From the NCBI GenBank assembly GCA_965197795.1, contig OZ240228.1, positions 1,984,001-2,048,000 on the forward strand: 64,000 nucleotides of DNA, read 5' to 3'. Under the pieces are notes generated by a model. It worked only from the letters and a program-made list of their open reading frames with translations. It was not told the origin of the DNA and made no database searches. The first letter of the stretch is position 1; every line of letters starts with the position of its first letter. Both the position numbers and the translations under genes were made by a program. Source of the stretch: WHTK01 sp965197795. GTDB taxonomy: Bacteria; Chloroflexota; Dehalococcoidia; DSTF01; WHTK01. Below are positions 33,256-43,038 of this stretch, one piece after another.

Positions 33256-34208
33256 TTAGCTACCCGTAGCGCGCATCGACGACAGCGAGCCCGCGACCAG
33301 CATCAGAGTCCCGATCGCGATCAGACCGGCGCTCAGTGCCCGATTCTCGGACTGCAAGCCCCCGTCTCCCGTTGATGGAGGTGTAATCGGCGCCGGACCC
33401 CCGGAGGGCGATCCAACTGTGAACCCGCTGACCATACCCTTGAACGCGTGCGGCACGCCGTCAACGTCGGGAAGGAAGCAGATGAGGACGTAATTGCCGG
33501 TGTCCAACGGGTGCGCCAATGCGGCGGTGCCCGTGGCGCCCGGTTCAAGGATGCCCAGAAAACCGAAGTCCTGGAGCAGGCTCTCGTCATCGTTTTCCAG
33601 AGCGCCCAACAGATCCGCAGTGCCTATCGCCCCGGCAAAGCTGAAGGATGACGATCTCATGATCATGTTCGCCGATGTTCTCCGCACTGAAGGCAAAGTT
33701 GCCAGATGCGAGGGCTCCATTCTCGTAGACGAAGGCGAATTCCTGCAGCGCAAGGTCGACGACCGAAGCACCCTCAGGCACTTCCGCCGAACCCGACCGC
33801 GAGCCGTCTACAATCCAGATGCCTCCCTGGAAAATGAACGACAGATCCTCTGGCGCGAGGCCGAAACCGGCTTCGAAGTCCACGGTTGCCGTGGCGCCGG
33901 TGCTCGTCGCCGTAACGTTTCGAACGGCGCGGATGACTGTCGGTTCGCCAAAGAACTCGCGGTCAGACGCGGCTTCAGATTTCGTCTGGAAGAATTCATC
34001 CTCGAAGCCCTTGTCGGTAAACAGTCGTGCTAGAGCGGGCGTCGCCTCGGTTGCAGGCCGCGACAGCGGCCTGCATCGTCGCAGTGATGCCCTGCTCGAG
34101 CTGCGTTTCCTGGGCGCTGGCGGTTCGAGAGCTATTGAGCCCAAACCCGGCGGCCGCGACCAGCAAACCTGACAGAAGAAGCGAAACCGGGAGCAAACCT
34201 TTGAGCAT
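33256..34208 (-). pseudogene. Secreted, membrane-anchored protein with cupredoxin-like part, frameshifted twice
   Basis: ATG 34208 has a GGAGGAAAG site and opens a signal peptide (GLLPVSLLLSGLLVAAAGF). A NTF2/SnoaL-like middle follows (ARLFTDKGFEDEFF, then AVRNVTATSTGATATVDFE). The third part has cupredoxin-like features (NIGEHDHEIVIL, then TGNYVLICFLPD). The protein ends with a Pro/Gly linker and one membrane helix. The frame changes near 34040-34050 and near 33630-33650, so no full product is made unless these are sequence errors. If intact it would be an extracellular protein of about 317 residues. Confidence 0.65.
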
Positions 34209-34302
34209 CTTCTTTCCTCCGGTGTGTACGCGGGGTGACGATGGCGCAATGCTATACCTTTCGGGTCCTGGAAGTGCGCTTGGCGAGTCGGCTGGGCCTG
34301 GG

Positions 34303-36699
34303 CTACTGGGCCATCTCGACGACGGTGACGCCTTCGCCTCCGTCGCGCGGCTCCGCGTAATCGAAGCCTTTGACCAGAGGGTGCTTCGCCAATAGCTGGC
34401 GCACTGCGTTGCGCATCTTGCCTGTGCCTTTGCCGTGCACCACGCGCAGCCTCGGCATGCCGGCGCGGAAGCCATCGTCGAGGAACTTCTCGATCGTGGG
34501 CAGCGCCTCATCCAGCGTCTGGCCGCGAACCTCGATCTCCCCTGGCGCCCAGGCGGGGGCTTGCGGCACGGACACGCTGCGCTGCGCAATTGGGGCGGTT
34601 GCTGCTTTCTCCACCCGCACGATCTGGCCGATGCCAACGCGAGCTCGAAGGCCGCCGAACGACACGTCTAGCTCGCCGCGAGCGTCGGGCGCCGAAAGCG
34701 CTTCGGCTGCCAGCGGAATGCCCTGCACCCAGACCTCAGCGCCGGCGACTACCTGCTCCGGCTGCAGCCCGCCACGACGGCGCCTACGCGACCGGCGGCG
34801 CAAGCGGCGAGCCGTGCCGACGGCTTCATCGATCGCGGTACGCGCCTGTGTGGCCTCTTCCGGGGTGGCGAGCGCCGGCTGACGCTGCGCGGCGCGCTGC
34901 GCCCTGGCGAGCGCCGCACGGGCGGCCTCGACCTCTTCCTCCAGCGCCAGCGCCGCCTCGTCAAGGCGCCGCGCGCGCTCCTCGTCGATGCCAGCCAACC
35001 GTTCCTCGATCTGGCCGCGGGCCTGCTCAGCGCGACGCCGTGCCTGTTCTTCGGCCCGGCGCTCGGAAGCCGCCGCCTCGCGCTCGGTGTGGAGCTCGGC
35101 CAGCAGCGAGTCGAGCGCCGCTTCCTCCGGCGCCAACGACTCCTGCGCCGCCTTGAGGATCGATTCAGGCAGCCCGAGTCGCGCCGCGATCGCGAGCGCG
35201 TTGCTGCGGCCCGGGACGCCCATGATGATGCGATACGTCGGCGCCAGCGTCGCCGAGTCGAACTCGACCGCCGCGTTGACGATGCCACGCTCCGAGTGCG
35301 CGAACAGCTTCAGCTCGCCGTGATGCGTCGTCGCCACGGTCAGAGCGCCGCGCTGCAGCAGGTCTTGCAGCAGCGCCCTCGCGAGCGCAGCGCCTTCGGA
35401 GGGGTCAGTGCCGGCCGCCAGCTCGTCCAGCAAAACAAGCGCCTTGGGGGTAGCACGCTGCAGCAGCGCGGTGACGTTTCGCAGATGGCCGCTGAAGGTC
35501 GACAGCGATTGCTCGATGCTCTGCTCGTCGCCGATATCGGCCAGCACTTCCTCGAAGACGGGTAACGTGCTGCCGGGCCCGGCCGGCACCGGCAGTCCGG
35601 CCTGCGCCATGAGGCAGAGCAGGCCCACCGTCTTCAGCGCGACGGTCTTGCCGCCGGTGTTGGGGCCGGTAATCAGCAAGACGCGGTCATCGCCACCGAT
35701 ACGCAGCGAAATCGGCACAGGCGACGCCAGCAACGGATGTCGCGCTTCCTCCAGGTCGAGCACGGCCGGCGCTTCGACCAGCCAGCTATCGGGTGACTCG
35801 TCGGCGCTGGCGGAGGACAGCACCGTCATGCCCGGGGACGCAAGCTCCTGGGCCAGGCTCGCCGAAGCCAGCACCAGGTCGAGCTCGGCGAGGCATTCCA
35901 CGTTGGCCCCCAGATCGGCGGCCTGTTCCCCAACCAGGCCGCTGAGACGGCGCAGGATGCGTTCGATTTCGCGCTGCTCTTCGATTTGCAGCTCTCGCCA
36001 CTGATTCGCCAGTTCGACAACCGCCAGGGGTTCGATGAAAAGCGTCGCGCCGCTGGACGACACGTCGTGCACGATGCCGCGCATCTCACCGCGAAAGTCA
36101 GCCTTGACCGGTACCACGTAGCGGCCGTCGCGAAGCGTGACTATCGACTCCTGCGCCGCGAGTTTGCCGGCCTGAGACGCGAGGAAGTCCTGCAGGCGTT
36201 GTTGCAACCGGTCGTGCGACGATTTTATGTCACGTCGGATCACTCCGAGCGCCTGGCTGGCGCCATCGACCACCTCGCCACGCTGGTCCAGCGCCGCCGC
36301 GATCTCGTCGATGAGGTGCTGGCCTTCGACCAGCCGCTCGCCAAGCAAGCCGAGGTGCGGCAGCGAGGTCGCGAGCCGTGTTAGCGCGTTGCGGGCGTGC
36401 TGCGCCGCGCGTTGTGTCGCCGCCACGGCAAGCAGCTCCTGGCCGTCAAGCAGTCCGTCCAGCGATGCTTTCTCCAGGGCGGAACGCACGTCTACCGCTC
36501 CGGCGAGGCTGAGCGGCGTGCGCATCTCGCGCAGGCGCAACGCCTCGGCCAGCGTCTCTTGTCGCTTCAGCGCCTCGCGATAATCGGCCGCGGGGCGCAG
36601 CGCGAGCGCCAGGTCGTGCCCAGCCGAGAACGACGTCAGGCCGGCCAGGCGCGCCAGCACCTTGTCGAACTCGAGGACGCGCAGGGCGTGTTCGTCCAT
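34303..36699 (-). CDS. mutS2: Endonuclease MutS2
   Basis: A 798-residue MutS-family protein linked to recombination control or to rescue of collided ribosomes. Order of parts: an N-terminal core and clamp helices, an ATPase with GPNTGGKT Walker A (about residue 345), a signature loop (STFSGHL) and Walker B (LVLLDELAAGTDP), a long charged coiled coil (residues about 520-620) with an Arg-rich stretch, and a C-terminal SMR domain (EIEVRGQTLDEA, then VVHGKGTGKM). It lacks the mismatch-recognition domain, as expected. Confidence 0.95.
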   Translation of the reverse strand: MDEHALRVLEFDKVLARLAGLTSFSAGHDLALALRPAADYREALKRQETLAEALRLREMRTPLSLAGAVDVRSALEKASLDGLLDGQELLAVAATQRAAQHARNALTRLATSLPHLGLLGERLVEGQHLIDEIAAALDQRGEVVDGASQALGVIRRDIKSSHDRLQQRLQDFLASQAGKLAAQESIVTLRDGRYVVPVKADFRGEMRGIVHDVSSSGATLFIEPLAVVELANQWRELQIEEQREIERILRRLSGLVGEQAADLGANVECLAELDLVLASASLAQELASPGMTVLSSASADESPDSWLVEAPAVLDLEEARHPLLASPVPISLRIGGDDRVLLITGPNTGGKTVALKTVGLLCLMAQAGLPVPAGPGSTLPVFEEVLADIGDEQSIEQSLSTFSGHLRNVTALLQRATPKALVLLDELAAGTDPSEGAALARALLQDLLQRGALTVATTHHGELKLFAHSERGIVNAAVEFDSATLAPTYRIIMGVPGRSNALAIAARLGLPESILKAAQESLAPEEAALDSLLAELHTEREAAASERRAEEQARRRAEQARGQIEERLAGIDEERARRLDEAALALEEEVEAARAALARAQRAAQRQPALATPEEATQARTAIDEAVGTARRLRRRSRRRRRGGLQPEQVVAGAEVWVQGIPLAAEALSAPDARGELDVSFGGLRARVGIGQIVRVEKAATAPIAQRSVSVPQAPAWAPGEIEVRGQTLDEALPTIEKFLDDGFRAGMPRLRVVHGKGTGKMRNAVRQLLAKHPLVKGFDYAEPRDGGEGVTVVEMAQ

Positions 36700-36756
36700 G
36701 AACTCGATTGTATCTGCTAAGGGCTGACTGGAGGACTGAGGATCGCACTTCTACGC

Positions 36757-36797
36757 CTGCAGGTTGAAACCTGCAGCTACGGGTGTGAAACCTGCAG
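36757..36797. repeat. REP-like palindromic element
   Basis: CTGCAGGTT-GA-AACCTGCAG at 36757-36776 is a near-loopless palindrome. Its right arm recurs as TGAAACCTGCAG at 36786-36797. The core GG-TTGAAA-CC resembles the GG-CTGAA-CC core of the REP palindromes around the transposase at 61597, so it may be a mobilised REP. Confidence 0.55.
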
Positions 36798-36891
36798 CCA
36801 GGCCCCGACAGGACGTTTTGTGAAGCTGCAAATTTCAATCTGCTGAGTTCGTCTAACTACCAGGCGCCGGTTCAGTGCAGGCCTGCCTGCT

Positions 36892-38835
36892 TCATGGCGA
36901 TGCGGATGCTGTCGTAACCAACCTGGCCGACACGGGATGCTCTCTACAGTAAGCCGCGATCAGCGCCATGAAGCGCTCACCGAAGTCGGCCTGCTTGCGT
37001 TCGCCGACGCCCGTCACGGCGAGAAACGCCTCCGCCGTGACGGGTCGCTCGCGGGCAAGCTCGCGCAGCGTCAGGTCGCCAAAGATCACGAAGGGTGGCA
37101 CGGCGCGCTCGTCCGCGATGGCGCGCCGCAGCTGGCGCAGCGACTCGAACAATTCGCGCTCGACTCCGTCCCATTCAACATTGGAGCGCCGCAGCTGGCG
37201 CAGCGACTCGAACAATTCGCGCTCGACTCCGTCCCATTCAACATTGGAGCGCCTCTCTGGCGCCGGCTCCTCTGGCAAGCGGAGCGCCACCTTCTGCTCG
37301 TCGTTGCGCAACCCGCGGCCCTTCTGCGTCACGGTGAGCACGGGCCGGTCGCCACTGGAGCGGTGCAGTATCCCCTGCTCGACGAGCTGCATGACGAGTG
37401 CCTGCGCGTCGCGACGATCCTTCTGCGCGAACGAGCCGTAGCTTGGTAGCCGGTCGTGACCGCGAGCGCGGATTTTCTCCAGGTTCGCGCCGGTTAGGAC
37501 TTCCGCCACGTAGCCGACACCGAATGGAAGCTTTAGCGAAACGACGCATTCGACGATCTGGCGTGCGATTGAGGAGCTGTCCGCCATGGGTGGCGTTGCT
37601 TCCGTCAGGCAGACGTCGCAGGCGCTGCAGTTCGAGGCTTCGTAGGGCTGGCCGAAGTAGGCCGACAACGCCTGATGGCGGCACACGCGCAGGGTGCAAA
37701 ACGACTCCATCTCGTCCAGCAGCTCGGTCTGGGCGCGAATGACGCTCTGCGGCTGGTCGCCCTCAGAAGCGCTGCGGTCGAACAACGAGGCCCAGCGACG
37801 GGCATCGCCGGCGCCGAGAAACAAGACGCATTCGGCGTCGAGGCCGTCGCGCCCGGCGCGGCCCGTTTCCTGTTGGTAGTGCTCGATCGACTTCGGCATC
37901 GCGGCGTGGATGACGCAGCGCACGTTGCTGCGGTCGATGCCCATTCCGAACGCCACGGTCGCTACCACGACGTCGAGACGTTCTCGCGCGAACGCGTCCT
38001 GCACCTTCGTCCGTGCCCGCGAGTCCATCCCGGCGTGATAGGCGGCGGCGCGGAAGCCGGCGGCTTTGAGCCCATCCGCCACCTTCTCCGTGTCGGCGCG
38101 ACTGATGCAGTAGACGATGGCCGCCTCGTCCTGGTGACGACGCAGCGTCTCGACGATCTGCGCCTCGATGTTGCGACGCGGGACGATTCGGTACGTGAGG
38201 TTGGCGCGGTCGAAGCGCCCGACCAGGACACGAGGACGGTTGAGCTTGAGTTGCGCCACGATGTCGCGGCGCACGCGCTCCGTGGCGGTCGCGGTGAAGG
38301 CATGAATCGAAGCGCCGGGAAAGTGGTGGCGCAGCTCTGCCAGCCGGCGATACTCGGGACGAAAGTCGTGGCCCCACTGGCTGATGCAGTGCGCCTCGTC
38401 GATGGCGAAGTTGCTCACGCCTGCGCGCTGCAGATACTGGATGAAGGAGGGCATCAGCAGCCGCTCCGGCGAAACGAACAGCAGTCGCAGCCGGCCGGCC
38501 GCCATGTCGGCCCCGATCTGGCGCCGCTCGCTCTCTTCGACGCCGCTGTAAAGTGCCGCGGCCGGGTAGCCGCAAGCACGCAGCGCGTCCACCTGGTCCT
38601 TCATAAGCGCGATCAGCGGCGACACGACGACGTCGGTCCGGCCCGACACCAGCGGCGGGACCTGATAGCAAAGCGACTTGCCGCCGCCCGTCGGCAGCAC
38701 GACCAGCGAATCCTGTCCGTGGAGGCCGGCCTGGATCGCCTCAGCCTGCAGCGGTTTGAGCTCGGTATAACCCCAGAATTTCGCCACGACGGCGGAGACG
38801 GAGGGTCCTGGTGCGGCGGTTGCGGTGGTTCTCAT
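36892..38835 (-). CDS. recQ: ATP-dependent DNA helicase RecQ, with internal duplication
   Basis: A 647-residue 3'-5' helicase. It has Walker A TGGGKS, a DEAH box (DEAHCISQWGHDFRPEYRRL), the helicase C motif QETGRAGRDG, the RecQ zinc site (CTLRVCRH and CSACDVC), a winged helix and a C-terminal HRDC domain. The stretch before HRDC contains an exact 21-residue tandem repeat (units start RRSNVEWDGVERELF) caused by a 63-bp DNA duplication. The frame is kept, so the protein is likely still made. An HRDC helix may be displaced or lengthened. Confidence 0.93.
   Translation of the reverse strand: MRTTATAAPGPSVSAVVAKFWGYTELKPLQAEAIQAGLHGQDSLVVLPTGGGKSLCYQVPPLVSGRTDVVVSPLIALMKDQVDALRACGYPAAALYSGVEESERRQIGADMAAGRLRLLFVSPERLLMPSFIQYLQRAGVSNFAIDEAHCISQWGHDFRPEYRRLAELRHHFPGASIHAFTATATERVRRDIVAQLKLNRPRVLVGRFDRANLTYRIVPRRNIEAQIVETLRRHQDEAAIVYCISRADTEKVADGLKAAGFRAAAYHAGMDSRARTKVQDAFARERLDVVVATVAFGMGIDRSNVRCVIHAAMPKSIEHYQQETGRAGRDGLDAECVLFLGAGDARRWASLFDRSASEGDQPQSVIRAQTELLDEMESFCTLRVCRHQALSAYFGQPYEASNCSACDVCLTEATPPMADSSSIARQIVECVVSLKLPFGVGYVAEVLTGANLEKIRARGHDRLPSYGSFAQKDRRDAQALVMQLVEQGILHRSSGDRPVLTVTQKGRGLRNDEQKVALRLPEEPAPERRSNVEWDGVERELFESLRQLRRSNVEWDGVERELFESLRQLRRAIADERAVPPFVIFGDLTLRELARERPVTAEAFLAVTGVGERKQADFGERFMALIAAYCREHPVSARLVTTASASP
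37123..37248. repeat. Perfect 63-bp tandem duplication inside recQ
   Basis: Copies 37123-37185 and 37186-37248 are identical base for base. The unit is a multiple of three and encodes 21 residues at the linker/first helix of HRDC. Perfect identity means a recent event or ongoing copy-number change. Confidence 0.95.
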
Positions 38836-39056
38836 GCGACGACTCTACACCAGAACAGAACATGTATGCTAGTATCGGACCGTATCTGATGCGGCGTGCT
38901 ACAGGCTCGCGCTGCAAGTCTGGATTGACCCCAATCTTGTGCCGCCCTTCAGTGGGGTCCGGGGTACCCCCGGCTTCAATTATCAGCGTATAGTGGCGCC
39001 AGCCCCGTCTCCCCTCATCGGCTGCGTCTTGAGAAAATCGGGCGACGGGCAATCGA

Positions 39057-39076
39057 CGCCCCGGCCAGCCGGGGCG
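39057..39076. promoter_or_regulatory. GC-rich hairpin before dnaX
   Basis: An 8-bp perfect stem (CGCCCCGG with CCGGGGCG) and a 4-base loop, ending 18 bases before the likely dnaX start. There is no T-run. It may affect translation start or be only a chance GC palindrome. Confidence 0.4.
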
Positions 39077-39094
39077 CACCCGGCGGGGGTTGAA

Positions 39095-40789
39095 CTGAGC
39101 GAGATCCTCTATCGCAAGTGGCGTCCGCGCACGTTCGCGGAGGTGGCTGGGCAGGAGCACGTCGCCACCACGCTTAAGAACGCCCTGGCGTCCAACCGCG
39201 TGGCACACGCCTATCTCTTCGCCGGCCCGCGCGGCACCGGCAAGACGAGCAGCGGCCGTCTCATGGCAAAGGCGCTGAACTGCACCGACCGCCAGGACGG
39301 CGAGCCTTGCAACCGCTGCGAATCCTGCCTCACCTACCTCGACGGCCGCGCCATGGACCTGATCGAGCTCGACGCGGCGAGCAACCGCGGCATCGACGAC
39401 ATCCGCGACATGCGCGACAAGGTCGGTTTCCATCCGACGTCCGGCGACTACAAAGTCTACCTCATCGACGAGGTGCACATGCTGACGGACGCGGCGTTCA
39501 ACGCGCTACTCAAGACGCTGGAAGAGCCGCCGCCGCACGTCATCTTCATCCTGGCGACGACCGAGGCACACAAGCTGCCGGCCACGATCCTGTCGCGTTG
39601 CCAGCGCTTCGACTTCCGCCGCGCGCCGGTGGCTTCGATGGTCGGCAACCTGCAGCGCATCTGCGACGGCGAGAGCATCACTTGCGAGCCGGCCGCGCTG
39701 GAGATGATCGCCCGCAGCGCCACCGGCAGCCACCGCGACGCCGTCAACCTGCTGGACCAGCTCGCGACTTCGTACGGCAGCGACCTGACCGTGGAGCACG
39801 TCCGGGCCGGCCTCGGCCTGATCGGCGACGCGCGCGCCGGCGAGCTGGCGCAGATGGCGCTCAACGCCGACATGGCGGGCGGCCTGACCCTAATCGCGGC
39901 GGTGCGCGATGATGGACTCGACCTGCGCCAGTTCCAGCGCGAGCTGGTCGACGAGCTGCGGGCGCTGCTGATGGTCAAAAACGGCATCGAGCCGGCGGAG
40001 GGGGCGCCACAGGAGCGCCTGCAGGAGCTGCGCGCCGCCGTCAAAGACGTCCCGACTGCGCAACTTCTCACGGCGCTGCGCGCCTTCGGTGCGGCGGACC
40101 TCAAGGCGGACCCGAACTCGACGCTGCCGCTCGACATTGCGCTGGCTGAGTGCGCCCTGAGCGCTGGGACATCCGGCAACGCAGGCATGGGGCAGGTGGC
40201 GCCGCCGGCAGCCGCCGCGCCTACCGCAAAGACGCCGCCTGCTCAGCCTTCAGCAACGGAGACGCCTCGGGCGCGAGATCAATCGCCGTCCGCTCAATCG
40301 CAACCGCCCGCCGCCCCGGAAGAGACGGCGCCACAGCCGGCCGAAGCCGCCGTCGCGACGGCGGCCGCGCAGCCCGATTCGGCGCCACAGCCTCAGCCGG
40401 TCCGAGTCGCCGTCGAACGCAGCGGCAACCACCTCGAGGACGCCAGAGGCCAGATGCGCGCCGTCTACGAGAAGGCGCGCGCCTCCGGATTCCAGCTCGG
40501 CGCCCTGCTCAACAGCGGCTGCGATATCATTGAGGCCGACGAGTCCGCCATCGTCGTCGGCTTCAAACACCAGAACCACGCCGACAAGGTATCCGAGAAG
40601 CCGAATATCGACGCGTTGGCGGCCATCGTCTCGGAAGTCATGGGCCGGCCACTCGACGTCCGTTGTGTACACGAGCCGTCGGTCGAGTCCTGGAACCAGC
40701 GTGGCAGCGCGGGGGCTAGCTCGCTGGTGCAGGCAGCGCAGGAGATGGGCGGGCGCATTCTTTCGTCCGAGCCGGGGGATCAGCCATGA
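39095..40789 (+). CDS. dnaX: DNA polymerase III subunits gamma/tau
   Basis: The clamp-loader ATPase of the replisome. Homology starts at SEILYRKWRPRTF. The Walker A GPRGTGKTSS, a zinc site (CTD, CNRC, C), the DEVHML box and the SRC motif (LSRCQRFDFRR) are complete. A Pro/Ala/Gln-rich linker (residues about 375-430) then leads to a tau-type C-terminal domain. No ATG, GTG or TTG lies right at the homology start. CTG 39095 after GGCGGGGG is the best local choice, with in-frame TTG 39029 or GTG 38993 as alternatives. It overlaps ybaB (ATGA). Confidence 0.93.
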   Translation: MSEILYRKWRPRTFAEVAGQEHVATTLKNALASNRVAHAYLFAGPRGTGKTSSGRLMAKALNCTDRQDGEPCNRCESCLTYLDGRAMDLIELDAASNRGIDDIRDMRDKVGFHPTSGDYKVYLIDEVHMLTDAAFNALLKTLEEPPPHVIFILATTEAHKLPATILSRCQRFDFRRAPVASMVGNLQRICDGESITCEPAALEMIARSATGSHRDAVNLLDQLATSYGSDLTVEHVRAGLGLIGDARAGELAQMALNADMAGGLTLIAAVRDDGLDLRQFQRELVDELRALLMVKNGIEPAEGAPQERLQELRAAVKDVPTAQLLTALRAFGAADLKADPNSTLPLDIALAECALSAGTSGNAGMGQVAPPAAAAPTAKTPPAQPSATETPRARDQSPSAQSQPPAAPEETAPQPAEAAVATAAAQPDSAPQPQPVRVAVERSGNHLEDARGQMRAVYEKARASGFQLGALLNSGCDIIEADESAIVVGFKHQNHADKVSEKPNIDALAAIVSEVMGRPLDVRCVHEPSVESWNQRGSAGASSLVQAAQEMGGRILSSEPGDQP

Positions 40790-41160
40790 ACCAGGACATG
40801 CTCAAACAGCTCGCCGAGATGCAGGAGCGCATGGCCAAGGCGCAAGAAGAGATCGAGAGCCGCGTCGCCGAGGCGACAGCCGGCGGCGGCGCCGTCAAGG
40901 TCGAGATGACCGGCGACTACAAGGTCAAGTCGCTCAAAATCGACCCCGACGCGGTCGACCCCGACGACCTCAGCATGCTCGAGGACCTGGTCATCGCGGC
41001 GATGAACGAGGTTATCGCGCAGGTCCAAGCGTTCCACGCCGACTCGATGGGCGCCGTCACCGGTGGTCTCGATTCGCTGCTGCCCGGCCTTGGCGGCGGC
41101 GATGCAGGTGGCGCGCCGCCCGGACTGAACCGCGCCGCCCGGCGCGCCAGCAAGAGGTAG
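40786..41160 (+). CDS. ybaB: YbaB/EbfC family nucleoid-associated protein
   Basis: A 124-residue small DNA-binding protein of the usual dnaX-ybaB-recR operon. The N-terminal helix (LKQLAEMQERMAKAQEEIE) and the KVEMTGDYKVKSLKIDPD sheet are typical. The C-terminal Gly-rich tail (GGGDAGG, then RRASKR) is longer than in E. coli. ATG 40786 is inside the dnaX stop. Confidence 0.95.
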   Translation: MNQDMLKQLAEMQERMAKAQEEIESRVAEATAGGGAVKVEMTGDYKVKSLKIDPDAVDPDDLSMLEDLVIAAMNEVIAQVQAFHADSMGAVTGGLDSLLPGLGGGDAGGAPPGLNRAARRASKR

Positions 41161-41164
41161 GGAC

Positions 41165-41782
41165 GTGAACGAGCCCTGGCGACCCACCGGGGCCGCTGCC
41201 CCGGTAGCCAAGTTGATCGAGGAGCTGCACCGCCTGCCCGGTATCGGGCCGAAGGGCGCCCAACGGCTCGCCTACCACCTGCTGCGAGCTTCCAAGGACG
41301 AGGCGACCGCGCTGGCCGAGGCGATCGTCGAGGTCAAGGACAAGATCACGCTTTGCTCCCTGTGCCAGAACACGACGGACGTCGAGCCCTGCACCATCTG
41401 CGGCGACGAAGGACGCGACCGCAGCGTGATCTGCGTCGTCGAGGAACCGATGGACATCCTGGCGATCGAGCGCACACGCGGCCACAAAGGCCTGTATCAC
41501 GTGCTGCACGGCTCGATCTCGCCGATGGAGGGCGTCGGGCCGGAGCAGCTCAAGATTCGCGAGCTGCTGGAACGCCTGCGCGACCACAGCGTCACCGAGG
41601 TGATCATGGCGACGAATCCCAACCTCGAAGGCGAGGCGACGTCTATGTACATCAGCCGTCTGCTGCAGCCACTCGGCGTCAAGGTGACGCGCCTGGCGCG
41701 CGGCCTGCCGATGGGCGGCGACCTGGAATACGCCGACGACCTGACGTTGGCCCGCGCGCTGGAGAACCGTCAGGAACTCTGA
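41165..41782 (+). CDS. recR: Recombination mediator RecR
   Basis: A 205-residue partner of RecO that helps load RecA on gapped DNA. A helix-hairpin-helix (LHRLPGIGPKGAQRLAYHLL), a four-cysteine zinc finger (CSLC and CTIC) and the Toprim domain (ICVVEEPMDILAIE) are all present. The start is GTG 41165, four bases after the ybaB stop. RecO is found 1.3 kb downstream. Confidence 0.96.
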   Translation: MNEPWRPTGAAAPVAKLIEELHRLPGIGPKGAQRLAYHLLRASKDEATALAEAIVEVKDKITLCSLCQNTTDVEPCTICGDEGRDRSVICVVEEPMDILAIERTRGHKGLYHVLHGSISPMEGVGPEQLKIRELLERLRDHSVTEVIMATNPNLEGEATSMYISRLLQPLGVKVTRLARGLPMGGDLEYADDLTLARALENRQEL

Positions 41783-41851
41783 TTTGCGGGACACCATGCC
41801 CGACATTGCTTGCCTGAATCGCACGGAACGACTGCAGGAAAAGCCGTCAGC

Positions 41852-42105
41852 GTGATCCGCGCCGTCATCTTCGACATCGGCGGGCCGCTTGACCTCGAGA
41901 CGTCCTTCGAGGCCGCGATCGACGCCGACAGACGCGTCGGGCTAGCAAAAGAAGGATTCGCGGTGAGCCGACGAATCGTGGGCCGCCGCGTACAGGCACG
42001 CCGTGGAGACTTTCGCGCCGAGCGCGCGCCAATCGGTCATAGCAGCTGGAGCGTTGACTCGGCGTCTCCAGGCAGGCCCTCCGCGACAGGCAGCTGACTC
42101 ATAAC
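41852..42105 (+). pseudogene. HAD hydrolase remnant
   Basis: GTG 41852 opens a HAD start (RAVIFDIGGPLD, with the motif I Asp pair altered to DIGG). After about 35 codons the frame shifts near 41965, with an alternative frame reading DESWAAAYRHAVETFAPSARQ and stopping at TAA 42103-42105. Motifs II to IV are gone. This is a truncated, decayed gene. Confidence 0.65.
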
Positions 42106-42422
42106 CCGAGACTAGGCGGGCCAGTTTTCGCGGCGGTTACGGCGGCGTTGCCATGACGTTAGGAGCGCCTACGTTACGAGCGTTTTAAGTGCGTGTTACG
42201 TATGGTTATGTGAAGCAAAGAAAAGCGTGTAAGTAGGCGCACCCAGGTTGCGACAGTTGGGGGCGACGTTGTAGCCCAACGACAGCACGCTCGCCTGTGT
42301 TAGGGCAGCGGGTGCTTGCTTCCTATTTGCCGCCCTGGTGAACAAATCTTAGTCGGTCTCGGGTGGCTGGGTGGGAGGAGAAGCTGAGGTTCTGAAGGAA
42401 TGTTGATGCGAAAAAGATGCGA
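42106..42422. other. Gene-poor gap
   Basis: No convincing coding frame, RNA or repeat was found in this 317-bp stretch between the HAD remnant and the terminator of the next minus-strand gene. Its base composition is less GC-rich than the coding DNA around it. Confidence 0.4.
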
Positions 42423-42445
42423 GGGTGGCAACGGCTCCGCCACCC
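42423..42445 (-). terminator. Intrinsic terminator of the small membrane protein gene
   Basis: A 7-bp stem (GGGTGGC with GCCACCC) and 9-base loop. On the minus strand it is followed within ten bases by CTTTTT (about 42416-42411). It lies just past the stop at 42456. Confidence 0.7.
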
Positions 42446-42455
42446 ATCGTGAGTA

Positions 42456-42815
42456 TCAGACCAGGAGCTGCTTCGTAGGGTCCACCTGGATTGAAGTCCC
42501 ACTGATTCGCTCTGCGAATCCTTCGAGGTCATTCCACACAAGAACGGACACCAGAGTGCCTAGTCCAGCCACCAGAAGTGCAAGCCACGCCCACCCTTCA
42601 GTCCGCGCTGCAAGTGTTGCTACTGCCCCCACCACTGCCAGCGCTGCGGTGTACACTCCCTCCCCTTCTGTACCGTTGGCCTCAAGGATATCTGCACGGA
42701 CCCAGGGCAAGAACGAACCGACGAGCATGGCACCGAAGCCTAGAAGTGAGACGACCTGTGCACCAGAGAGTGACGTGTCCTCACCAGGAGTCTTCTGCCC
42801 AAACTGTTGATTCAT
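42456..42815 (-). CDS. Small membrane protein
   Basis: A 119-residue protein with about three hydrophobic helices (VVSLLGFGAMLVGSFLPWV, then TAALAVVGAVATLAA and LALLVAGLGTLVSVLVW). The FLPW after the first helix is typical of small DUF-type bacterial membrane proteins. ATG 42815 has a GAGAGGA site. No family was assigned. Composition is less GC-rich than its neighbours. Confidence 0.6.
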   Translation of the reverse strand: MNQQFGQKTPGEDTSLSGAQVVSLLGFGAMLVGSFLPWVRADILEANGTEGEGVYTAALAVVGAVATLAARTEGWAWLALLVAGLGTLVSVLVWNDLEGFAERISGTSIQVDPTKQLLV

Positions 42816-43038
42816 AATTCGTCCTCTCGAGTCCGAGCTCACCTCTCAGGCTCTAACCTTGCAAGGCTTCTTGCGCCCACGCATGATCCGTCATAATCCA
42901 GCAGTTGATCAGGGTTGATCTTGCGGTCCGATTGTTGGCACTCGACACGCATTATCGATGGGCAGGCGTCGAGCGTGAATTGATCCGTCAGCCACGGCTC
43001 GATGGGCATTAGTCCTCATCTGATACCCTGCAGCTACA

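Noticed and set aside
37123..37248. The two 63-bp units as a CRISPR or minisatellite array
   Set aside because: Only two adjacent units without spacers, in frame inside recQ; no CRISPR array or cas gene was found in the window.
38840..39094. Possible SRP (4.5S) RNA upstream of dnaX, as in many bacteria
   Set aside because: The conserved SRP loop sequences (GGTCAGG and AGCAG around a GGAA loop) are not present on either strand.
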